64,000 bases of DNA from JABMMZ01 sp044341025 (GTDB lineage Bacteria; Bacteroidota; Bacteroidia; NS11-12g; UBA955), in assembly GCA_044341025.1 (NCBI GenBank), contig JBIISM010000004.1, forward strand, positions 186,001 to 250,000. Reading direction: 5' to 3'. The translations under genes and the position numbers were made by a program. The notes beneath the pieces were generated by a model. That model was given only the letters and a program-made list of their open reading frames with translations, was not told the DNA's origin and searched no databases. Of this stretch, positions 26,601 through 35,256 are shown one piece after another. Numbering within the stretch: the stretch's first letter is position 1; every line of letters begins with the position of its first letter.

Positions 26601-27072
26601 TGCCTAAATTTCCGTTTAGTTGAAGATTTAAATTGCTGTTTAAAATTAAATCTTGATTGTTTCCAAACCCCAATCCCCTAGCTATATTTCCACTTACATT
26701 TAGTCCTTCACCAAACAGAGGTGAGGCCAATGAAGTTTCATTTTTATAATTGTAAAACGAACGGAACTCAAAACCAAATTCCGGCTCAATCATTGACAGC
26801 TGCTTATGTCTGTAGTTTTCGAATTTTATTAAAGGCAGCACCCGGTAGAAAACATCTAAATGCTCTCCAAATAAATAATTTTCGAAGCTGATTTCCCTGG
26901 CTCTCAAATCGATTGAATAGCCTGAATCAAGTTTTATTCCTTTGCGGTACACAGCAACTGATTTTGGAACCAAAGGAACTGTATCTAAAAGCAAAACCGT
27001 TTTGTCGACTTGAATAAGCACATGCCTTAAATTGTTTTGGCTTGTCTGAGAATGCAATCCTAGACAAACCAT
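23656..27072 (-). CDS. Very large outer-membrane beta-barrel protein
   Basis: The protein has 1138 residues from the only canonical start, ATG 27072. The first part is a small beta domain (PKSVAVYRKGIKLDSGYSID). Next come NIARGLGFGNNQDLILNSNL, LNGNLGKGVSILAAISDE, PIQPQGNTQQIQDFDKVFI and a GDFLM strand, a pattern shared with SprA-like and related giant Bacteroidota surface proteins. Long alternating aromatic strands follow, ending in ARYIF with the typical terminal Phe. Role unknown; an outer-membrane channel or scaffold is inferred. The ATG leaves an incomplete signal peptide (MVCLGLHSQ). The upstream frame KYLNKIGFVLAL would complete it but has no ATG, GTG or TTG. The kinase gene overlaps that extension. 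Confidence 0.72.
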   Translation of the reverse strand: MVCLGLHSQTSQNNLRHVLIQVDKTVLLLDTVPLVPKSVAVYRKGIKLDSGYSIDLRAREISFENYLFGEHLDVFYRVLPLIKFENYRHKQLSMIEPEFGFEFRSFYNYKNETSLASPLFGEGLNVSGNIARGLGFGNNQDLILNSNLNLQLNGNLGKGVSILAAISDENNPIQPQGNTQQIQDFDKVFISITKDSNTLTVGDFLMNTNKDQYFMKFYKKSRGLQMVFNDRSKVQQQVQANAAVSRGKFVRNEIQGQEGVQGPYRLQGANSELNIIVISGTEAVFLDGKKLERGQQNDYVIDYNTGEIYFMPTRLINRYNRIVVEFQYSDRNYSRSVFTLSDAFQFKQFKASVNYYTEQDNKLQATDTSYGSQIQKILEESGDAMATYQIERQYSQLQTDRVNYRKIDSLGYKIYVFTNSATADSGFYTATFSYVGKGKGNYIQIASSANGRVFAWVQPVNGSPVGDYEPAVQLVAPKRLQMLTANAAYQNGQNFEIKIEGAYTNSNKNTFSVLDKKNDDGLGLFFSMNQKDFRFKDFKVGSSIKLEYINNNFAYVERYRAVEFNRIWNRQISNAVQSQGAYERITSASGNLLYKDKHRLSLEMSNYNKGRFFDGYRLLSDYSYSGKKIFYRAYNEQLSTKGLNLNIENKNRSQTTQIETRINLKFLSFGVNLILEESRFTADTSVKLDLTSFKYQQVSAYLESKLTKKWTYHFDANYRTDYLPQSNNFSFNSAGTNLSASLEHAGNKMNRLKFVGSYRNLYMAGLKNDDEVILSRVEYNANFFKKLISTSTYYQIGTGREQKRQFSFALVQSGYGTHTWIDYNKNGIEELNEFELAVFNDQARYVKVYLPTNEFIKSNSNEFNQTVRIQAPSAWQTSTAFKRFFSKFNSITSYRADRKITDNSLLMIVNPFQLNVSDSSLIAVNSLIKQTTFFNRSNSKFGLEHTIQTNKGKQFLNSGFEWKQNDKQQLISRFGFSKRINFVVDAEVSRKQNRNGFFENRNYNYNSKILRPELFYQTLRGMRFGAYYKYTEAINTPEFGGDQAYIGESGIELRYFIINKGNIDIKIASHNIDFAGNSNSPLAFDVLNGLSNGKNLTWNIGFGGKTKGNIQLNVSYEGRKTETYKTVHIGRAEARYIF

Positions 27073-27098
27073 AAGTGCAAGAACAAACCCTATTTTGT

Positions 27099-30000
27099 TT
27101 AAATATTTAATGTTGAATCGGATTGGTAAACAGGAAGAATAACGTGAAAAGTGGTTCCTTTATTTAATTCACTTTCAAAAGTGATTGTTCCATGAACTTG
27201 TTCAATAATTTTCTTACAAATAGCCAAACCCAAACCCATTCCTGAATTTTTGGTACTGAAATTAGGTTGGAAAATTTTGTCCTTTAATTCATCTTCAATG
27301 CCTTTGCCATTGTCGGTGAAGGAGATGTCTATGCTACTTTCCAACAATTCTATTTTGACTTGTATTTTACAAATTTCGTTTTCTTCAGTTGCTTGTTGGG
27401 CATTTTTGAGAATATTGGTAAAAACCCTTGTTACTTGTTCTTTATCAACCATTACCAGCAATACTTCATTTGAAATAACACAGTCGATTTCTAAATGGCT
27501 TTGCGAACGGAAAAGAACAATGCTTGACTGTAATATTTGATTGATATTGTGCAATTCAGGAAGCGCCGCTGGCATTTTTGCAAAAGAAGAGAACTCTTCT
27601 GCCATGTGGCTTAACTGGTCTATTTGGTCAATTAATATTTGGCTTATGGAAGCAATTTGACTCTTTAGGTGTGCATCATCTTTATGCAATGACATTTGCA
27701 AATGTTGCAGGTGTAGCTTCATTGGCGTCAGAGGATTTTTGATTTCATGAGCAACTTGCTTGGCCATTTCCTTCCAAGCGCCTTCCCTTTCGCTTCTGGC
27801 TAGCTTTTCAGTGCTTAATTCCAGCTTTTTGAGCATTACATTGTACTGATCGACCAATTGTCCAATTTCATCATTTCGGCTCCAATTGATCAATTGGTTT
27901 TGCTCACCAAGTTTAATTTTTGCTAAACTGGTAATCATCAAATTCAAAGGCCTCACCAAACTTTTACCAATATACGAAGCGATCAATAATGAAATCATAA
28001 GCAGCAACGCTGAAATATTAAGCAAACTGCCAAGGTAGCTTGAAAATTCATTTTTCAAATCCAAAGATTTTGAAAAATAAGGCAAATGGACATAACCAAT
28101 TAAATTTCGATTGGCATCAAACAAAGCGTTATAGTACGATTGATAATCAAGCAAGCCAATGTGCTCGACCTGTTTCAGATTGTATTGTTTGCGTTGTATC
28201 AATTCGTAATGTGCCAAAGGGTGAATATAGGGCGAAAACCAAGACTCATCATATATTCTATTGTTTGCTGTTTGATACAATGTGCCATCTTTAAAATACA
28301 AATTAATATCCACTTCATAGGTATTTGCCAAATGCTTGATTAAGTTTTGAATTGGTCTTTCATCTCTTTTGCTGTAACCCACTTCTAGTTCAGAAACAAT
28401 TTGGGACATCTTTTTATCTAAAGATTCACTCTGTTTCTCTTTAAAACTTTTGTTCACATTTTGAACAGTGAAATAAACCACAACAGAGCAAATCAAAACC
28501 GACATCAATAAAAATGACAATCTAATTTTAGTTTCTAAATAAAGTCTGTTCACATTCAGAACCCTTAAATATTTTGTAATAACAGCGTATACTTTTTGAA
28601 ATCTGGCATTAAAGCCAAGCAGGCCAATAAGAAATATAAGTGCATAAAGACCAATAAAAACAAGCACCAATATGCTTGTAAAGTAGAAGAGTATAAAAGT
28701 AAAAACAGTAAAAATCTGATTCCAGGTGTAAGACTTTAAGGACACTATAATAAATGTCTCTGAATTTATTTTCTTTAGAAGCTGAGAATAACCATTAACT
28801 TCAATAAATGACTCATCCTCCATTTTACTGTATTGAAGGTCATTGTTTAAGGTATATGGATAAGAGCCTAAACTTTTTATCAGCTCATTTTTTTGATAGA
28901 TGGCATAGGAATAGCGGTTATCGGCCAAACTATTGAAATCCATTTTATTAAAAAAGTAATCTAAATTATAAAGATCACTTTTCACTTTGGGCGTTAACAA
29001 TAAGAAAACATATCCTACATTTCGTTTTCCAGGACAAATCTCATATTTGGCCAAATACCCACCCAAATAATGCAAATCTTTAATGTACAGAAAGTAATTG
29101 CTAATGCTTTTATTGGTCGATTGGTTGTAAAGAGCATTGACGTATCCATAACTGAGTTTATTGGGCGTAATGTCGGCACCAAAACTATCGTAGCGCATCA
29201 AACTGATGTCATAGTTTTTTATGAAATCGTTGAAGAAAGTATACCTATAATTTAGTTCAAGCTCATTGTAATCGTTTTTAGTGTAGTAAAACAAAGAATC
29301 GATAGCCTCGTTATGCACCATCTCCTCCTCAATATCTAAAAGCTTAAATTCTAAATCAATATCTTCTTTGGCAATTAATTTTGTAGCAAATAATTTCCTG
29401 TGCTCTTTTTCTTTAAAGCTGTTTAATTGTTCAAACTGTACAGAGAATATTGCCGAGCATAATAAACCCAATGCAATAATATGCCTAAAGAATAGCTTCT
29501 TAATAAATATGACCCAAAAAGGCAATAGCACCCCATAAGCAGAAAAACAGATCAATAAAAACCCATTGGTATGCGCATAAAAATAGGCAAAAATTGCCAC
29601 CAAAAAGCCAATCACTATGTGCAATTTCAAAAAGCCAATTTGATTAATTTTATGTTTAACAAGATTGGATAAAATCCGATTGAATAAAATTATAACAAAG
29701 AAAAACAAGAACACATTAAACAAGCCTATCAGCGTATATTGATCAACATTGGCCAAGAGTTTAAAGTCGTAGTTTATCCTTGAATTTAAAATGTATTTTG
29801 GCAGCACAAGCAATACCACCAAATAATTCAAAGCCCATTGCAGCAATGATATCCCTGCATAAATAATGTTGTTGGGTTCAAGATGCGCTTTTTGTTTGAA
29901 GGTGCTAATCAATTGATGCAGAAACACCAGTGCAGAAACAGTTCCAAGCATTAAAAGGAGGCAATGACCAAGTGAAGGAATTAGGGAACTATAAGCCGCT

Positions 30001-30803
30001 AAATCAGGAGAAAATAGAGGGATATCCGATTTGTGTTTTAATACAACGTTGAAGTACGCCAAAAAACTAAACAACGATATAAATGCAATCAGGGCCATTA
30101 CAAAACTTCTTGCATTAAAAAATTGGCGCTTACTTGCCAAGAGCAAAGTAAATATGAGGTAGAAGACAAATGAAATTATGTAAAAGAACTCCAACATTTG
30201 CCTTTTGCGCTTTCCCGAAAAACTTGATTGGTCAATTTCAGGCAAATTAGAATGTGTCATGTAACCTGAAGGTTCTAGCTTTAAACTCGAAGCCTTGTGT
30301 TTTAAATTTACATTTTTTAAGGACAGTTCAGAATTAAACGCATCTAAAAAGTAGGCATTATTGAATGGATAAGTTTGGTAAAATTGGTAATAACAATAGA
30401 TTTCATATCCATTTTTAGATATGGAGAGCATTTGAAACCATCCTTTTTTATTATGTAAAATCTCCTTCTTAAATGTATCTGTACATGCAAAATTGTATGG
30501 TTGAATTAAGTTATCGGTCCAAAAGACCAAACATTTATGCTTATAAGCAAATATAGATACCTGTTGTTTTTCAATGTCCTTGTAAAGACCATTGCTTAAA
30601 TCAAAGCCATCTATCAAATCAATTAGATTTGAATCAGACAATAGCTGCTCTTGTTTAACGAGTTTTTTATTGAGCTTTCGCAGCAACAATGCATTGGCAT
30701 CCTGCTGTAAAAAATCATCTTTTAAAGCGAAATTCTCGATGAGCAAAGCGGTGCAAAAGCTCAGAAGAAAAAGGATGAAAAATATGCTTTCTTTTAATTT
30801 CAA
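27099..30803 (-). CDS. Giant membrane sensor histidine kinase
   Basis: This 1234-residue protein has one N-terminal helix (5-25), an extracytoplasmic region, a block of about eight helices (205-457), a second soluble region (about 460-690), further helices near 695-770, a periplasmic sensor, and a last helix before HAMP. The kinase core follows: H box VAHEIKNPLTPMKLHLQ (His1019), N box TNILKNAQQAT, G1 DNGKGI and GMGLGLAICKKI. The NPLTP H box is NtrY-like. No response regulator is adjacent. The start is TTG overlapping the rfaD stop as TTGA, so the kinase is coupled to heptose synthesis, with the giant barrel gene downstream. Envelope-stress sensing is inferred only. Confidence 0.85.
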   Translation of the reverse strand: MKLKESIFFILFLLSFCTALLIENFALKDDFLQQDANALLLRKLNKKLVKQEQLLSDSNLIDLIDGFDLSNGLYKDIEKQQVSIFAYKHKCLVFWTDNLIQPYNFACTDTFKKEILHNKKGWFQMLSISKNGYEIYCYYQFYQTYPFNNAYFLDAFNSELSLKNVNLKHKASSLKLEPSGYMTHSNLPEIDQSSFSGKRKRQMLEFFYIISFVFYLIFTLLLASKRQFFNARSFVMALIAFISLFSFLAYFNVVLKHKSDIPLFSPDLAAYSSLIPSLGHCLLLMLGTVSALVFLHQLISTFKQKAHLEPNNIIYAGISLLQWALNYLVVLLVLPKYILNSRINYDFKLLANVDQYTLIGLFNVFLFFFVIILFNRILSNLVKHKINQIGFLKLHIVIGFLVAIFAYFYAHTNGFLLICFSAYGVLLPFWVIFIKKLFFRHIIALGLLCSAIFSVQFEQLNSFKEKEHRKLFATKLIAKEDIDLEFKLLDIEEEMVHNEAIDSLFYYTKNDYNELELNYRYTFFNDFIKNYDISLMRYDSFGADITPNKLSYGYVNALYNQSTNKSISNYFLYIKDLHYLGGYLAKYEICPGKRNVGYVFLLLTPKVKSDLYNLDYFFNKMDFNSLADNRYSYAIYQKNELIKSLGSYPYTLNNDLQYSKMEDESFIEVNGYSQLLKKINSETFIIVSLKSYTWNQIFTVFTFILFYFTSILVLVFIGLYALIFLIGLLGFNARFQKVYAVITKYLRVLNVNRLYLETKIRLSFLLMSVLICSVVVYFTVQNVNKSFKEKQSESLDKKMSQIVSELEVGYSKRDERPIQNLIKHLANTYEVDINLYFKDGTLYQTANNRIYDESWFSPYIHPLAHYELIQRKQYNLKQVEHIGLLDYQSYYNALFDANRNLIGYVHLPYFSKSLDLKNEFSSYLGSLLNISALLLMISLLIASYIGKSLVRPLNLMITSLAKIKLGEQNQLINWSRNDEIGQLVDQYNVMLKKLELSTEKLARSEREGAWKEMAKQVAHEIKNPLTPMKLHLQHLQMSLHKDDAHLKSQIASISQILIDQIDQLSHMAEEFSSFAKMPAALPELHNINQILQSSIVLFRSQSHLEIDCVISNEVLLVMVDKEQVTRVFTNILKNAQQATEENEICKIQVKIELLESSIDISFTDNGKGIEDELKDKIFQPNFSTKNSGMGLGLAICKKIIEQVHGTITFESELNKGTTFHVILPVYQSDSTLNI

Positions 30804-31765
30804 TAAATGCTATTGGTCAAAAGATACTCTTGAACATACGATTTAATACCATCTTCCAAAGAAGTAAAAGGAATATCAAAACCAATCTGCTTTAATTTTT
30901 GCATATCGGCACAGGTATAATATTGGTATTTATCACGAATATCGACGGGTGTGTCAATAAAGTGAATTGAGGGCTCCAAATGAAGTGCCGCAAAAACAGA
31001 TTCGGCCAACAGCTTAAACGTATTGGCAGTGCCGCTGCCTAAATTATAAATGCCGCTGTCTTTTCTGTGGTTCATCAAAAAGATCAAAACATTTAAGACA
31101 TCCATCACATAAACGAAGTCTCTTTTTTGCTCGCCATCTTTAAAGTCAGGATGGTGCGATTTAAATAGATTCAATTGCTTCTTGGCGCTTATTTGATCCA
31201 TAGCATGCAAAATAACCGATGCCATTCTGCCTTTGTGGTATTCGTTAGGTCCATACACATTGAAGAACTTCAATCCTGCCCAGAAAAAAGGAGCTCTTTC
31301 TTGGGCAAGAACCCAAAGATCAAAATCTTGTTTGCTTTGGCCATAAGGATTCAATGGCTTCAGGTCATTGATGTACTGGTAATCGTCAGAAAAACCAAAC
31401 TCGCCCATTCCATAAGTTGCTGCACTGCTCGCGTATACCATAGGAATGCCCTCTTCAAGACAAAGATTCCACATGTTTTTGGAATACTCGAAATTAAGTT
31501 GATTTAATAGATCCTCATTAAATTCAGTGGTATCCGTTCTTGCGCCGATATGAAAAACAAATTGTATAAGATTTCCCTTGCCAATTGCCCAATTAAAAAA
31601 GTCATTTCTGTCGACCAATTCGGCATATTGCAAGTTTTCCCAATTTCTCTTTTTGATTTCTTTGGAAAAATCATCCACCAATACAAGGTCAACATAGCCA
31701 TCCCTATTCAATCTGCTTGCTAGACAACTGCCAACAAAACCTGCTGCTCCGGTAATTATAATCAT
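30800..31765 (-). CDS. rfaD: ADP-L-glycero-D-manno-heptose 6-epimerase
   Basis: Makes the L-glycero-heptose donor for the LPS core. The 321-residue extended SDR has the Rossmann motif GAAGFVGS (6-13), HIGARTDTTE, YASSAATYG, catalytic YGQSK (Tyr141, Lys145) and GLKFFNVYGPNEYHKGRMAS, the HldD/RfaD signature that separates it from GalE. Length is normal. It heads the kinase/barrel gene string. The adenylyltransferase rfaE2 of the same pathway is at 55754 in this window. Confidence 0.94.
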   Translation of the reverse strand: MIIITGAAGFVGSCLASRLNRDGYVDLVLVDDFSKEIKKRNWENLQYAELVDRNDFFNWAIGKGNLIQFVFHIGARTDTTEFNEDLLNQLNFEYSKNMWNLCLEEGIPMVYASSAATYGMGEFGFSDDYQYINDLKPLNPYGQSKQDFDLWVLAQERAPFFWAGLKFFNVYGPNEYHKGRMASVILHAMDQISAKKQLNLFKSHHPDFKDGEQKRDFVYVMDVLNVLIFLMNHRKDSGIYNLGSGTANTFKLLAESVFAALHLEPSIHFIDTPVDIRDKYQYYTCADMQKLKQIGFDIPFTSLEDGIKSYVQEYLLTNSIY

Positions 31766-31779
31766 ATAAAAGTCAGTTC

Positions 31780-31787
31780 CAAAAATA
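31780..31787 (-). promoter_or_regulatory. TAnnTTTG promoter box of rfaD
   Basis: TATTTTTG on the minus strand ends 14 bases before the rfaD ATG. A plus-strand box for the divergent gene starts 13 bases away, so the two promoters are packed back to back. Confidence 0.5.
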
Positions 31788-31800
31788 AATAATTTTGAGT

Positions 31801-31808
31801 TAAATTTG
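31801..31808 (+). promoter_or_regulatory. TAnnTTTG promoter box of the PTPS/QueD gene
   Basis: TAAATTTG ends 18 bases before the ATG at 31827. It overlaps an earlier in-frame TTG, which supports the ATG as the true start. Confidence 0.5.
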
Positions 31809-31826
31809 CAGCTTATTTATAAACCG

Positions 31827-32261
31827 ATGACCAATCCAGTATTATTTGTTACCAGAAAGGCGCATTTTAATGCTGCTCATAAATTATACAACCCCCTTTG
31901 GACCAAAGAAGAAAATGAAGCATGTTTTGGCAAATGTGCGAATGAACATTGGCATGGACATAATTTTGATTTGTATGTGACCATTAAAGGAAGACCATCT
32001 AAGGACACCGGGTTTGTAATGGACTTAAAACGGCTTAAAGTCATTATTGAAGACGAAATAGTTGAGCATCTTGACCATAAAAACTTAAATCTAGATGTTC
32101 CTTTTCTAAAAGATGTATTGCCATCGGTAGAAAACATTGTTATTGCAATATGGGAACGTTTAATTCCTCATTTACCTTCAGATGTCAAATTGCACAAAAT
32201 TCATCTAATAGAGACCGTCAACAATTCAGTAGAGTACTACGGACCAGATACTCCATTTTAA
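31827..32261 (+). CDS. queD: 6-pyruvoyl-tetrahydropterin synthase / QueD family enzyme
   Basis: The 144 residues carry the zinc ligands His18, His43 and His45 (HWHGHNF), catalytic Cys37 within CFGKCAN, the LDHKNLN block (Asp83-His84), PSVEN and Glu129. The FGKC-N-x(3)-HGHN arrangement with an insertion after the first His resembles eukaryotic-type PTPS more than E. coli QueD. The product could therefore be tetrahydropterin or the 7-deazaguanine precursor CPH4. The YhhQ-like transporter at 17837 makes a queuosine link possible but is not decisive. Start chosen at ATG 31827. Confidence 0.85.
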   Translation: MTNPVLFVTRKAHFNAAHKLYNPLWTKEENEACFGKCANEHWHGHNFDLYVTIKGRPSKDTGFVMDLKRLKVIIEDEIVEHLDHKNLNLDVPFLKDVLPSVENIVIAIWERLIPHLPSDVKLHKIHLIETVNNSVEYYGPDTPF

Positions 32262-32315
32262 TAGACAAGGCGTAAATCAAAATTATATTTATAATTAAAA
32301 CATCACTTACTTTGT

Positions 32316-32609
32316 ATGGTGATTAAACTTTGGAATAAATACAAATATTGGTTAATTAGTTTGTCTGCCTTGACATGGATGCTTGTGTTTGATAGCAATA
32401 ACTTTATTGATCTCATCGAGTTGAGAAGCGAGGTAGCTGACCTTAGAGAAAAACGAGGTTATTTTAAATCCGAAATCATAAATGTTAGAAATGCCGAAAA
32501 GGAGTTGTTTTCAAACAATAGAAATTTGGAAAAGTTTGCCCGTGAAAGATATCTGATGAAAAAAGACAATGAAGATTTATTTATTATCACCCAAAAGGAC
32601 GAAGAATAA
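32316..32609 (+). CDS. FtsB/DivIC-like septum formation initiator protein
   Basis: The 97-residue bitopic protein has a short cytoplasmic N-terminus, one membrane helix (YWLISLSALTWMLVF, about 12-27), a coiled coil (ELRSEVADLREKRGYFKSEI) and the FtsB-type C-terminal block EKFARERYLMKKDNEDLFII. It would join FtsL and FtsQ-type proteins in the divisome to activate septal wall synthesis (family knowledge). It lies 54 bases after the PTPS/QueD gene, probably in one transcript. Confidence 0.85.
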   Translation: MVIKLWNKYKYWLISLSALTWMLVFDSNNFIDLIELRSEVADLREKRGYFKSEIINVRNAEKELFSNNRNLEKFARERYLMKKDNEDLFIITQKDEE

Positions 32610-32617
32610 ATAAACAT

Positions 32618-35137
32618 TTACAAGCTCTCAGCCAATAAGATACTTAGTTTTTCTCTTCTCAGCTCGCCAGAGGGAGAAAGGCATTCTATCAATACCAAGT
32701 AGACGCCAATTGGCAATACTTCGGCATTTTGGCCTGTTCCATCCCACACAATTGCGCCATCTGTTCCTAGTGTTTTGTTGTTAATTAATGTTTTCATTTC
32801 TTTGCCTTCTATATTAAAAATTTTAATTGTGCTTAAGTAATCTGCTTCTGGAAATTTGTACCTCAAAATCAATAAATCTTCAAACCCATCCATGTCGGGT
32901 GATAAGCTTCGAGAATTCAATGTAAAAAACCAATCTTTCTGAGTGTGAACAGAGATTTGCGAATTCTCTGCCCCGGGGCTAGCATAAGCAACAGAAGATG
33001 CTGCACTATGCCATGTATTTTTATCGTTGCTTTCCATATGGGCATTTAAACGTTCTAAACTCACCCCATTTTGGTCTGCTAAAAAAGCAAAATGCCAACT
33101 TGAATTGTAGCAGACACTGTCTACCATAAGGTTCAATAGGTTGCACAAGACAACCTGCCCCTCTTTGTCGGGCATGGCCATTAAATCAGTGCATTTTACA
33201 AACAATGCTTTGCCCTCACCGCACGAATAATTTTGGCAAACAGCAAAAGTATCCTCGGAAATCAAGGCATAGTAATGTGGCTTAAAGAGTTTATAGGTTT
33301 TTGAGATGGGGTAAAATTTATTGGGAGAGCCATTGGCATCCAATGCTACAAAATACAGATTTGATAAATCAAATGTTTTATTGCTGTTGTTATACAACTC
33401 TATAAAATCCGCTCCATTTGACTTGGGATTAAACAATATTTCATTCACTACAATTTCTTTTTTTTCTGGCACAGAGGGCCATTGAAATGCCATTTTAATT
33501 AACGGATTTATATTCTGTTCGCAGTCTTTAACGCCTAAAATTTCAATATTGTAAATAGAATCTTTGCTTGGGATATAGGGCCATTGAAATGTGTACACAG
33601 GGACTTGTGTTGCCGAAAGCAGCAAACTTAAATTATTGTTTTTGATCTTTATTTGTAGGGCATAATTGGTGTCAATTTTTTCGCTAAACACAAAACTAAT
33701 TAACTGCTCATTGCTGGTGTAAAAGGTTAAAAGTTTTGGCGCAATGGTATCGAGCGTCAGTTTCTCTGAAATGGAATTTTTCGCATTCGGCGTACCTCCA
33801 ATACTTGCCTTGCTGGCAGACCAATTGTTTGCAGCCAAACAAGGTCTATTTAAATCGATGCGTTCTAGGCTATACCCCCCTTGTTTTTTAAAATCATCAT
33901 GGTACCAGGTATCATTGTAATTTACTTCATCAATAATGTTTCCCCAATTATTTTTAAGCGTGATATCATCAGCGGAATTGTTAAGCGATGGCAGGGTCGT
34001 GAGAACAAAGAATGAATCAGGATAAATCACTTTATGCGGTAAAACAATTGTTGTGCTTTGGTCGCTGATGTTCAAATTGTCTAAATAAATGAATTTAGTT
34101 GAAGCATTGTATACCTCAATATATTCTTTGCTTGGCAAGCCAGCGGAAGGATCTGGATCGACCATCAGTTCTGAAATCAAGACATCCCACACGACTGGCA
34201 TTTCAGTTTGATATAAAATAAAATCGCGTGTATGGTTAAGGGTATTTCCGAAATAGTCCTTTACCCCATTTACAGAAAGGATAAGGGACTTATTGACTGG
34301 AAATGAATCTTTAAAATTTAAAATTAAATGATTGGAACCCAACAATTTTATAGTGTCTGTAGAAATAAAACCATTAATTTGAAATGCGTTGGCTTTAGTC
34401 AAACTAAAAGAATCGCAATCTTCAGTAAAGTATACTTCTAACGTTTTTGAATTCAGAATTTTCAAGCTATCGCAAAAAGGCGCGATGCTGTCTTTAATGC
34501 ATGGGCCGATGTATAAATCGTCGAAACTATGTTTTAAAAAGAAAGAGCTTGTACTTTGCCTTACCCTTATTCCAGAATATTCGGCAAATTTTAGATTAGG
34601 AAGATAAACACATCCTTCTGAAACGAGATTGGCTTGTCCTTGTTTTTGATGGAGCAATGCCATTGAATCATTTTTATAAATAACAGCAAGTGTGTATTGA
34701 GAAGATGAAACATTCAGCAAGCCATCTTTTCCATCAATTAATTTTGTTTCTATCCCATTTGCCAATTTAAACAATGAAATTTCATCGGCACTTCCACCCA
34801 TACGCACAAAAAGCCCATTCTTTGCTTTTACCAAATTCACAGAATCAGCGAACATGAAAAAGTCTATGTAGTTTAAGGAAGACGTATTATAGGATAATTT
34901 CACATTTAAACGCCATTCGAGCTCTGCTGACAAATTAAAAGCTGTAGAGAGGGCAAATTGACTGTTGGCTGTATTAGAATTGCTTATTAATACCGCATTT
35001 GAATTGGTGAAATTGGAATTAACGCCCAACCATTGGGGAGCCGAGTTCAAATCGTTGTCGTTAAAATCTTCTACAATTTGTGCATTTAAGCACGGAAATA
35101 CAATTAGGACAGCAAACAAAATAAATATTTTCTTCAT
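32618..35137 (-). CDS. Secreted protein with two lamin-tail domains and a sorting-type C-terminus
   Basis: From ATG 35137 (MKKIFILFAVLIVFPCLNAQ) the protein has 839 residues. After the signal peptide comes a jelly-roll-like region (40-200), a first lamin-tail domain (DVLISELMVDPDPSAG...EYIEVYNAS), and a second (IVVNEILFNPKSNGADFIELYNN). The C-terminal module is FlgD/gliding-type (LSPDMDGFEDLLILRYKF, KIFNIEGKEM, GAIVWDGTGQNAEVLPIGVYLVLIE). Such modules occur at the end of type IX secretion cargo (family knowledge). Several Ig-like segments separate the domains. The frame runs to 35182, but the promoter box lies within that extension. Surface location inferred; function unknown. Confidence 0.82.
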   Translation of the reverse strand: MKKIFILFAVLIVFPCLNAQIVEDFNDNDLNSAPQWLGVNSNFTNSNAVLISNSNTANSQFALSTAFNLSAELEWRLNVKLSYNTSSLNYIDFFMFADSVNLVKAKNGLFVRMGGSADEISLFKLANGIETKLIDGKDGLLNVSSSQYTLAVIYKNDSMALLHQKQGQANLVSEGCVYLPNLKFAEYSGIRVRQSTSSFFLKHSFDDLYIGPCIKDSIAPFCDSLKILNSKTLEVYFTEDCDSFSLTKANAFQINGFISTDTIKLLGSNHLILNFKDSFPVNKSLILSVNGVKDYFGNTLNHTRDFILYQTEMPVVWDVLISELMVDPDPSAGLPSKEYIEVYNASTKFIYLDNLNISDQSTTIVLPHKVIYPDSFFVLTTLPSLNNSADDITLKNNWGNIIDEVNYNDTWYHDDFKKQGGYSLERIDLNRPCLAANNWSASKASIGGTPNAKNSISEKLTLDTIAPKLLTFYTSNEQLISFVFSEKIDTNYALQIKIKNNNLSLLLSATQVPVYTFQWPYIPSKDSIYNIEILGVKDCEQNINPLIKMAFQWPSVPEKKEIVVNEILFNPKSNGADFIELYNNSNKTFDLSNLYFVALDANGSPNKFYPISKTYKLFKPHYYALISEDTFAVCQNYSCGEGKALFVKCTDLMAMPDKEGQVVLCNLLNLMVDSVCYNSSWHFAFLADQNGVSLERLNAHMESNDKNTWHSAASSVAYASPGAENSQISVHTQKDWFFTLNSRSLSPDMDGFEDLLILRYKFPEADYLSTIKIFNIEGKEMKTLINNKTLGTDGAIVWDGTGQNAEVLPIGVYLVLIECLSPSGELRREKLSILLAESL

Positions 35138-35146
35138 AGTTTTAAC

Positions 35147-35154
35147 CAAAGTTA
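35147..35154 (-). promoter_or_regulatory. TAnnTTTG promoter box of the lamin-tail gene
   Basis: TAACTTTG on the minus strand ends 9 bases before the ATG at 35137. Confidence 0.5.
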
Positions 35155-35256
35155 AGAACCATTTTCTGAAGAAAAAAAACAATTTAACGCGAACTGTTAA
35201 TTTTTATTTGCCTAAACTAAAGATACAAAAAACAAAATTTCAAAACAATAGCTGGT

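Noticed and set aside
35138..35182. Longer N-terminus for the lamin-tail protein
   Set aside because: The ATG at 35137 gives a clean signal peptide, and the TAACTTTG box falls in the extension.
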